Source: Planctomycetaceae bacterium
GTDB taxonomy: Bacteria > Planctomycetota > Planctomycetia > Planctomycetales > Planctomycetaceae
Assembly (NCBI GenBank): GCA_015487825.1
Contig: WFOZ01000150.1
Span: 1-11,151 of the forward strand
DNA length: 11,151 nucleotides
Reading direction: 5' to 3'
The notes under the pieces are model-generated. The model was not told the DNA's origin and did not search any database. It was given only the letters and a program-made list of their open reading frames with translations. Made by a program: the position numbers and the translations under genes. Within the stretch, counting starts at the first letter, position 1; the number at the start of each line of letters is the position of its first letter. Of the stretch, positions 5,530-11,151 are shown one piece after another.

Positions 5530-8500
5530 ATGCGAACCAGACAGATTCTTACCGACTGCATTTTGGGCCTGTTTATACTTCTGGGGACAAATATTGCGTG
5601 GTCGCAGGTTACTCCGCAGGAATCGCTGAAGTCGCTCAAGCCGGCTGACGGGTTTGAAGTTTCGCTTTGGGCATCCGAGCCAATGGTCAATAACCCGACC
5701 GGGATGGATATCGATTCTCGTGGACGGGTCTGGGTCGCCGAGGGACTGAATTATCGGCTGTGGGCAAAACGGAAAGATCAGTTCAAGCGTGTGCCGGGGG
5801 CGGATCGTATCAAGATTCTGCACGATACAAATGGCGATGGCAAAGCGGATAAAGTGACCATCTTTGCGGAGAACATTTTCCCGCCACCACTCGGCCTGGC
5901 GGTGCGGGAAATCTGGAAAGAGGGGAAGCTTTGCGGAACCCGTGTTTACGTTGGTCTCTCGCCCAATTTGCTTGTGCTGGAAGATACCGATGGAGACGAC
6001 ATTGCTGATCGGCGTTATTCGTTGTTAACCGGTTTCGGCGGCATCGACAGCGATCACGGTTTGCACGGCATGGCATTGGGGCCCGATGGCAAGCTTTATT
6101 TCACCCAAGGCGATGCCCGCTATGGAACAGACAGGCTTAACGGGGGAGACACAACATTCGATGTGACCGACAAATCGGGCCGGCGTCTGAAAAGCAACCG
6201 GTATGGTACGACGTTGCGTGTGAATCTTGATGGCACTGATTTTGAAGTGATTGGTTATCGACAACGCAACAACTACGAAACCTGTATCAATTCTTTTGCT
6301 CATGTTTTTACATCAGATAACGATGACGATGGCTTACGTGGTTGCCGGATGATCTGGATGATGGATGGTGGTGATTACGGTTATAAAACAGCACGTTCAA
6401 ATCGTCATTCAGCTGAAGAATTGCCCGGTATCGTGCCGAAACTGGTCGGGACCGGCAACGGTTCCCCAGCTGGCATTCTGGTCTACGAGGCAGACCTGTT
6501 CCCGAAAGAGTTTCACGGTGCGGTAATTCAATTGGATGCCGGTACGCATCAGGTTAACTATCATCCACTTGTACGACACGGGGCCGGGTTTCGCACTGAA
6601 TATCGTGTGCTGCTCAGCGGAGAAGACAGCTGGTTTCGACCGGTCGACGCAACGGTTGCTCCAAACGGTTCGTTGTTCATCTGTGACTGGTACGATGCCG
6701 GCGTGGGAGGCAATCGATTTTCTGATCAGGATACCGGTCGAATTTATCAACTCAAACCTGTTGGATCAAAACTGCGTGCCGATTCTACAGATTTTACATC
6801 TCTAAAAGGATTGATTGCTGCACTTAAATCGCCCAATATTGTGACACGTTTTGCAGCCCGGGAAAGTCTGCTGGAAAAAGGGAAAAAATCACGGAATCTG
6901 TTGATGTCACTGTTTCAAAAAGGACGTCCACACGAATCTGCCCGCGCTCTGTTCCTTTTAGCTGAACTGCCACAAACAGGCAAAGCCGATCTGCTGGCTG
7001 CGTTAAAAAACGATAATGCACAAATTCGGGAATTGGCGTTACGCCTGTTGGCTCGCGATTTAGCACGGGAATCGGTCGTTGAGCCAGACTCCGCGAAAAG
7101 GGTTGAGCCGCGCGCAGTTCAGGTAATGAGCGACATCTTGCCGCTGGTTGATGACACAGATGCCGGAGTACGGCGCGAGTTGATTCTGGCACTGCGAAAC
7201 GTCGAAACACCTAAAGCAGGTAACGCTCTGAAAAAACTGGCCGCCAGTTGGGATGGTCGTGATCGATACTATGCCGAAGCATTGCATCTGGCGTTAAAGC
7301 ATCGTGAGGGAGAGTTTCTGCAGGAACTGTTTACCCTGCTAACCGAAAACGCGTTGTCAGATTGCAGGAAAAATCAGTCTGTGGCATTGCCTCCTTATTA
7401 TCCAATCACAACCAACGATGCCTTCCTGCATATCGACGACGAATTACCACCCGCGAACGGGGCATCAAAGCTGATCGGTCTGGCGTGGGAACTCGGACGC
7501 AAAGAGGCACTACCGGCATTGCGTGCGATCCTGGAAAAAATCCCTGCCCCCGATATTGTACGCGGGACGGATATGGCTCTCAACGAAATCGATGATCCGC
7601 AGGCAGCGGGACTACTGATTGACAGGTTTCTTGCCATCGACGATTCACAGCGACAACGTGAAATCCTGGGATTGCTTGGCCCCAGACTGGCAGGCGTCTG
7701 GGAACCGATGCGAAATACCGAAAAGACGCAAAAGATGTTCAACATCGCCCTTGCCCGTGACGATTTACAGGTTGCAGCGATCAAATCTATCGCTCGCAGT
7801 CGAAGCAGCGGATATGGTGAAGAACTCCTGAAATTAGTTAGCAATAATCAGCAGGAACTTTCTACCCGCGCTACCGCTTTGGAGGCGCTGGGAAAACTGC
7901 GATACGAACCAGTACGTGCAATGGCTGGTCAGTTGCTGGAACAGGCAAAAGGGAAATCGCAGGGAGGACCGCTCGCATTGGCCGCGCTGTCGACAATAAG
8001 TGACTTCCAGGGCGATGAAGCCAGAAAACTGCTTGAGGAGGTACTCAGTAACAAACAGTATCCCCTCGATTTTCGACGCCACGCCATTCAACTGCTTGCT
8101 GCTACACCGCAGGGCGCACGGCGTTTACTGGTATTGCATGACAAAAAACAAATTGATGAGGCTCTGAAAAGCGAGGTCACGTTCCTGTTGCTCAATCATG
8201 CGGATCGACAAATTAGAAAAATTGCACACGAAAAAATTTCACTTCCTGAGAAAGCAAATGGCAAGAAAATTATCGACCTCAACGAAGTCCTTGCATTGCA
8301 GGGAGATAGTAAAAAAGGACGCGACCTGTTCCATCAAAAAGGGAACAATTCCTGTGCCAGTTGTCATCGTGTGCAGGGAATCGGCGACTGGATCGGGCCT
8401 GATCTCTCTTCCATTGGAACCAAATACGGCAAACGAGAAATGCTGTACCATATTCTCAATCCCAACGGCGCAATCAACTACAATTATGTTTCGTACACAC

Positions 8501-9201
8501 TGCTTTTAGAAGATGGTCGCGTACTAACCGGGTTGATAACTGAAGAGACTGCAAATCGGGTCGTGCTCAAAACTGCACAGGGGCAACGGATTGAAATTCC
8601 TGCCGAAGAGATCGAACTGAAAAAAGCACAAAGCATTTCGATCATGCCGGAAAATCTGGTCGACACAATGACGCAGCAGGATATCGCTGACCTGACCGAA
8701 TACATGGCAACACTTCGTCAGCCGGTCAGCACTGTCGGTCAGTATTATCTTTTGGGACCATTGAGCGATGGGACCTACGATGCTTCAAGCCAAATCGACT
8801 TGCAGAAATCATGGTCCGGCCCCAATGGGGGCAAGGTACGTTGGCAGCTTGTTCCGGCCAGTGGTGATAATTATCTGGATCTGACTTCGCTTCTCGGTTC
8901 TAAACCGGGTAACGAACTGTTCTGCTATGTACCTTACGCTTCCCCTCGGGAACAAACTGCCCGACTCGTTTTCAATACGAACAATGACATCAATCTCTGG
9001 CACAATGGTCAACCTGTCAAACTGGCGTTAGCAGTCGGAGATGGACATAAGAAACTTTGGCAAGGGACGATTAAAATGCGTGCAGGATCCAATCACCTCA
9101 CGATTAAAATTGCCAGCGGGAAAGTGAATTCCGGTTTGATCACCACAATCATTACCGATCGTGCGATCCGCTTCGATTTCGATAAAGCCCAAGGCCAGTA
9201 A
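5530..9201 (+). CDS. PVC-type dehydrogenase with HEAT repeats and c-type haem (CxxCH) domain
   Basis: This 1223-residue protein has a Sec signal peptide (hydrophobic 9-24, likely cut near AWS-Q). Residues about 35-410 form a sugar-dehydrogenase-like beta-propeller of the PVC 'membrane-bound dehydrogenase' family. Blocks include NNPTGMDIDSRGRVWVAEGL (54-73), Ca-binding-like DTNGDGKADK (99-108) and DTDGDDIAD (152-160), HGLHGMALGPDGKLYFTQGD (176-195), and LRVNLDGT (229-236). H176 lies where soluble PQQ glucose dehydrogenases have their catalytic histidine, judged from memory of that family. Residues about 425-905 are alpha-helical HEAT-like repeats. A haem domain follows with CASCH (942-946) and M1039 as possible axial ligand. 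Residues 1070-1223 form an extra beta-rich domain (GPLSDGTYD, NTNNDINLWHNGQPV) resembling sugar-binding sandwiches. The likely role is periplasmic oxidation of a sugar with electrons passed to the haem; cofactor and substrate are unproven. The start has only a weak Shine-Dalgarno-like AGAAAG upstream. Confidence 0.92.
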   Translation: MRTRQILTDCILGLFILLGTNIAWSQVTPQESLKSLKPADGFEVSLWASEPMVNNPTGMDIDSRGRVWVAEGLNYRLWAKRKDQFKRVPGADRIKILHDTNGDGKADKVTIFAENIFPPPLGLAVREIWKEGKLCGTRVYVGLSPNLLVLEDTDGDDIADRRYSLLTGFGGIDSDHGLHGMALGPDGKLYFTQGDARYGTDRLNGGDTTFDVTDKSGRRLKSNRYGTTLRVNLDGTDFEVIGYRQRNNYETCINSFAHVFTSDNDDDGLRGCRMIWMMDGGDYGYKTARSNRHSAEELPGIVPKLVGTGNGSPAGILVYEADLFPKEFHGAVIQLDAGTHQVNYHPLVRHGAGFRTEYRVLLSGEDSWFRPVDATVAPNGSLFICDWYDAGVGGNRFSDQDTGRIYQLKPVGSKLRADSTDFTSLKGLIAALKSPNIVTRFAARESLLEKGKKSRNLLMSLFQKGRPHESARALFLLAELPQTGKADLLAALKNDNAQIRELALRLLARDLARESVVEPDSAKRVEPRAVQVMSDILPLVDDTDAGVRRELILALRNVETPKAGNALKKLAASWDGRDRYYAEALHLALKHREGEFLQELFTLLTENALSDCRKNQSVALPPYYPITTNDAFLHIDDELPPANGASKLIGLAWELGRKEALPALRAILEKIPAPDIVRGTDMALNEIDDPQAAGLLIDRFLAIDDSQRQREILGLLGPRLAGVWEPMRNTEKTQKMFNIALARDDLQVAAIKSIARSRSSGYGEELLKLVSNNQQELSTRATALEALGKLRYEPVRAMAGQLLEQAKGKSQGGPLALAALSTISDFQGDEARKLLEEVLSNKQYPLDFRRHAIQLLAATPQGARRLLVLHDKKQIDEALKSEVTFLLLNHADRQIRKIAHEKISLPEKANGKKIIDLNEVLALQGDSKKGRDLFHQKGNNSCASCHRVQGIGDWIGPDLSSIGTKYGKREMLYHILNPNGAINYNYVSYTLLLEDGRVLTGLITEETANRVVLKTAQGQRIEIPAEEIELKKAQSISIMPENLVDTMTQQDIADLTEYMATLRQPVSTVGQYYLLGPLSDGTYDASSQIDLQKSWSGPNGGKVRWQLVPASGDNYLDLTSLLGSKPGNELFCYVPYASPREQTARLVFNTNNDINLWHNGQPVKLALAVGDGHKKLWQGTIKMRAGSNHLTIKIASGKVNSGLITTIITDRAIRFDFDKAQGQ

Positions 9202-9245
9202 AACGTATCTTCGATACTTCATTTTAAGCAGAGGAAAAATACAGC

Positions 9246-10295
9246 ATGTTTCAATTCAGCAAGCAGCGATTTGTGATGGCAGTTGTTCTGTTGAATCTCG
9301 GGTTATTCACCACCAGAGTTCTCCCTGCGGCAGAAAACAGAAAGCCTGTCTACTCATGGAAGAAAACAACTGCTTCTCTGGCTTTGCTGAATCATGGGCG
9401 AGTTGTCTGGCAGTTCAATCATCTGCAAGATGGCCGCGAAAAAGGCTGCCCGTATTTTCACCCGTTGGGAACATTGGACGGAACAGTTTTAACCGACCTG
9501 CGCCCGGGTGATCATCTTTGGCACCGCGGGTTACGTTTTGCCTGGAAAAAGATTAACGGCCTGGAAGGTTATTGGTCATGGCCGGAAGGATTAAGTCGCT
9601 GGCCGGATAAAGAAATGGGGCATACAGAAGTGACTGCTGTGAAAGTCTTCCCGGGCAAAGATTTTTCCGCTCGGTTCGAACTCGAACTCAGTTACCATCC
9701 GGATGGGAAACCTGCAGTGCTGACCGAGAAACGAACTATTGTTGTAAGTGCTCCCGATAATAAAGGACGATATCAGATTGACTGGCAGGGCAACTTCACT
9801 GCCGGGCCACAGGGGGCAGTTCTTGATCGGACGCCAATTTTAGGCGAAGAAGGCGGGAAGCCGTGGGGAGGCTACGCCGGCCTGCAATTTCGAGTCATCC
9901 ATCGCGACAAACTCAACCGGTGGACGCTTCTCAACAGCGAAGGGATAAGTGTTACGAATAAAGCAGACCAGAAGAAAAAAAGTGAATTAGAAACAATGCA
10001 TGGTAAACAGGCTCGCTGGATGGATATAACTCTTGATTTCAAAGATGGAAAAACAGCCGGCGCAACTCTGTTTGACCACCCCGGCAATCTTCGTTTTCCT
10101 GCCGTATGGCACGTTTCTTCGATGCCGAATGAATTGATCCAGACGCCGATTTTTCATAGTGCCTACAATTTGAAATCCGGGAAATCACTTTCATTTCACT
10201 ATCTGATTATGATCCACCCGGGACAAGGTGAAAAAAAATTCCTGGAAAAACAATGGAATGAATTCACGAAATCAACAGGTGCTGAAAATCAATAA
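9246..10295 (+). CDS. DUF6807 (formerly PmoA-like) exported protein
   Basis: The 349-residue protein begins with a Sec signal peptide (hydrophobic 9-27, cut near LPAA). It shows the hallmark blocks of the DUF6807 family: PYFHPLGTLDGT (69-80), GDHLWHRGLRFAWKKING (88-105), GHTEV (125-129), GGYAGLQF (208-215) and FDHPGNLRFPAVWHV (276-290). The conserved His and Asp residues suggest an active or metal site, but I know of no settled reaction. Older 'methane oxygenase PmoA' labels for this family are misleading. The gene starts 44 nt after the giant dehydrogenase, on the same strand, and AGAGGA (9230-9235) lies ten bases before the ATG, so co-transcription is likely. Family members often sit beside Gfo/Idh/MocA oxidoreductases and DUF1080 proteins in planctomycete sugar-degradation clusters, which fits this context. 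Confidence 0.88.
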   Translation: MFQFSKQRFVMAVVLLNLGLFTTRVLPAAENRKPVYSWKKTTASLALLNHGRVVWQFNHLQDGREKGCPYFHPLGTLDGTVLTDLRPGDHLWHRGLRFAWKKINGLEGYWSWPEGLSRWPDKEMGHTEVTAVKVFPGKDFSARFELELSYHPDGKPAVLTEKRTIVVSAPDNKGRYQIDWQGNFTAGPQGAVLDRTPILGEEGGKPWGGYAGLQFRVIHRDKLNRWTLLNSEGISVTNKADQKKKSELETMHGKQARWMDITLDFKDGKTAGATLFDHPGNLRFPAVWHVSSMPNELIQTPIFHSAYNLKSGKSLSFHYLIMIHPGQGEKKFLEKQWNEFTKSTGAENQ

Positions 10296-10350
10296 CTGTT
10301 CAGCAACCTGAATTCCCTCCCTCTCCGAAAAACTGACCTGCAACTAAACG

Positions 10351-10372
10351 GAGAGTAGATATTTCTGTTTGC
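10351..10372 (+). repeat. Degraded half copy (C) of the interspersed hairpin repeat
   Basis: AGATATTTCTGTTTG (10357-10371) matches the arm consensus deduced from copy B (AGACATTCCTGTCTG) at 12 of 15 positions, and all three differences are C-to-T transitions. The flank AAACGGAGAGTAGAT also resembles copy A (AAGCGGAGGGTAGAC, 12 of 15). The right-hand arm is not clearly preserved, so this looks like an eroded or truncated copy. Confidence 0.45.
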
Positions 10373-10400
10373 ACTTTCATTCCTTAATAGAATTCCCCTG

Positions 10401-10434
10401 CAGAAATTGACGATCCCCCCCCTCTCAATTTCTG
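10401..10434 (+). promoter_or_regulatory. Hairpin with C8 loop upstream of the propeller gene
   Basis: CAGAAATTGA (10401-10410) and TCAATTTCTG (10425-10434) are perfect 10-bp reverse complements. The 14-nt loop contains eight consecutive cytosines (10415-10422). The hairpin ends 54 nt before the ATG at 10489. It lacks a T-run, so it is not a textbook terminator. CAGAAAT (10401-10407) can also pair with ATTTCTG (10361-10367) in the half copy upstream, giving a competing fold. A regulatory role is inference. Confidence 0.6.
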
Positions 10435-10488
10435 TTAAGTCATCACCTTTATTCCTGCCATCGTTTTGAATTTCTGTGGAGAGATGTA

Positions 10489-11151
10489 ATGGGCCGTTTT
10501 GTTTTCGTTTATCTTGTGCTGAGTTTTTTTCTGAACAACGTATTGGCAGAAGACTATAGCAATCTCCCTTTTCCAATCAGCAATGTTGTCCCGCCATTGG
10601 ATGACGATGATGACCCACGGGCAAACTTTCGACGTAAACCAGGTTCTTTGCCGATTAAGGTTGCTCCGTTCATCGAACATAGACGGCATTCACTTCCGGC
10701 AGCGGCAGAGAAACAACCGTTGGTGGCTGTCGTGGTCAAAGGGAATATCGTCCAGGCAAAAACAGACCGAGGTGAAATTTATCAGCTCGAAAAAAAACGG
10801 CATTGGACTTCGCTCAAACCGGAAACCGCCCTGGCAGATTTCACAAAAACAGATTCTCTAAACATCGATCTGAATGGAACCCGAAAGACCGTCCGAGCAG
10901 GCGACACTCTTTGGATTGCGACCGATCATGGACTCTATCATCAATCGGTATCAGACAATAAGCCGGTTCGGCACGAATCGTACGGAATCAATGGCCCGTT
11001 GGCGACTGATATCCGAGACATGGAACTCGACAGCAAGGGCCGGCTTTGGCTGGCTACTCCTGTGGGGCTGAGTCTGCTTGAAAGCGACGGAAAATGGCGA
11101 GCTATTCGTGGTCGTGAGGGTTTGCCTTTTGAAGATCTTACTGCCATCGCC
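10489..11151 (+). CDS. Exported two-component-regulator-propeller protein, 3'-truncated by window end
   Basis: An open frame of 221 codons starts at ATG 10489 and runs off the window with no stop. GGAG at 10478-10481, seven bases upstream, supports the start. The N-terminus is a Sec signal peptide (hydrophobic 4-19, likely cut at VLA-E), followed by a low-complexity acidic run of five Asp (38-42). From about 75 onward repeated beta-blade motifs appear: GDTLWIATDHGLY (138-150), then LATDIRDMELDSKGRLWLAT (171-190) with PVGLSLLESDGKW after it, and the start of another blade (REGLPFEDLTAIA, 209-221). These match the 'two-component regulator propeller' (Reg_prop) repeats found in periplasmic sensors of hybrid histidine kinases, where they bind glycans. 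The missing C-terminus decides whether this is a sensor kinase or regulator, or a free-standing propeller. Its place after the sugar-oxidation genes would suit a sensor of their substrate. Confidence 0.82.
   Translation, partial: MGRFVFVYLVLSFFLNNVLAEDYSNLPFPISNVVPPLDDDDDPRANFRRKPGSLPIKVAPFIEHRRHSLPAAAEKQPLVAVVVKGNIVQAKTDRGEIYQLEKKRHWTSLKPETALADFTKTDSLNIDLNGTRKTVRAGDTLWIATDHGLYHQSVSDNKPVRHESYGINGPLATDIRDMELDSKGRLWLATPVGLSLLESDGKWRAIRGREGLPFEDLTAIA

Larger units (their letters stand above)
10296..10488 (+). other. Intergenic region between the DUF6807 and propeller genes
   Basis: The 193 bases contain a weak stem just after the DUF6807 stop (TTCAG 10299-10303 with CTGAA 10308-10312), a degraded half copy of the interspersed repeat (10351-10372) and a strong hairpin with a C8 loop (10401-10434). 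The SD-like GGAG at 10478-10481 serves the next gene. No T-run terminator is visible, so read-through from the upstream gene is possible. Confidence 0.55.

Noticed and set aside
5118..5690. 190-codon minus-strand open frame
   Set aside because: It lies antisense to the oxidoreductase end and the start of the dehydrogenase, both of which have clear family motifs; no recognisable domain.
7398..7844. 148-codon minus-strand open frame
   Set aside because: It is antisense to the HEAT-repeat part of the large protein, is Ser/Arg-rich without motif, and looks like a shadow frame.
10407..10440. TTGACG as a -35 box for the propeller gene
   Set aside because: No acceptable -10 hexamer lies 16-18 bases downstream and the bases belong to the hairpin stem.
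1..11151. CRISPR arrays, tRNA or rRNA genes, transposase or phage genes
   Set aside because: I saw no regularly spaced direct repeats, no cloverleaf or rRNA signature, and no transposase, integrase or phage motifs in any frame.

Overview
The window looks like a chromosomal segment from a planctomycete, or a close PVC-superphylum relative. It carries a very long PVC-type dehydrogenase with HEAT repeats and a CxxCH haem-binding domain, a Tat-exported Gfo/Idh/MocA oxidoreductase, a DUF6807 (formerly 'PmoA-like') protein and a periplasmic propeller protein. All four are typical of planctomycete accessory catabolic gene sets. Coding density is loose and base composition is moderate to AT-leaning. 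The intergenic DNA holds several families of imperfect palindromic repeats. I cannot name genus or species.

Layout. 1-458 is non-coding and holds a nested palindrome (32-165, core arms 74-97 and 127-150) and copy A of an interspersed hairpin repeat (311-400). A TVP38/DedA-like membrane protein lies on the minus strand at 459-1217. It diverges from a plus-strand signalling protein at 1482-3584, a fusion of a degenerate HD-GYP-like domain, a linker with some PAS character, an intact GGDEF domain and an unrecognised C-terminal region. 3585-4052 is non-coding, with hairpins, repeat copy B (3819-3908) and a tandemly duplicated ribosome-binding region. From 4053 onward everything is on the plus strand: the Gfo/Idh/MocA oxidoreductase (4053-5402), the 1223-residue dehydrogenase/HEAT/cytochrome protein (5530-9201), the DUF6807 protein (9246-10295), and the start of a propeller protein (10489 to the window end).

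How the genes may work together. The 4053-to-end block reads as a gene cluster for oxidative handling of a carbohydrate outside the cytoplasm. All four products carry export signals: one twin-arginine signal for a folded NAD(P)-type enzyme and three Sec-type signals. The large protein joins a sugar-dehydrogenase-like beta-propeller to a c-type haem module and adds a C-terminal beta-rich domain that may bind sugar. The propeller protein resembles the sensor part of hybrid two-component systems, but its C-terminus is outside the window. The substrate cannot be read from this DNA. The TVP38 and c-di-GMP genes appear unrelated to that block.

The least explained material is the intergenic DNA: the nested palindrome, the roughly 90-nt repeat seen twice with a third half-copy, and a hairpin with a C8 loop ahead of the propeller gene whose 5' arm has two possible pairing partners. 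The most unusual protein features are the loss of HD-GYP motifs beside a GGDEF domain without its inhibitory site, and the extra C-terminal domain on the giant cytochrome protein.
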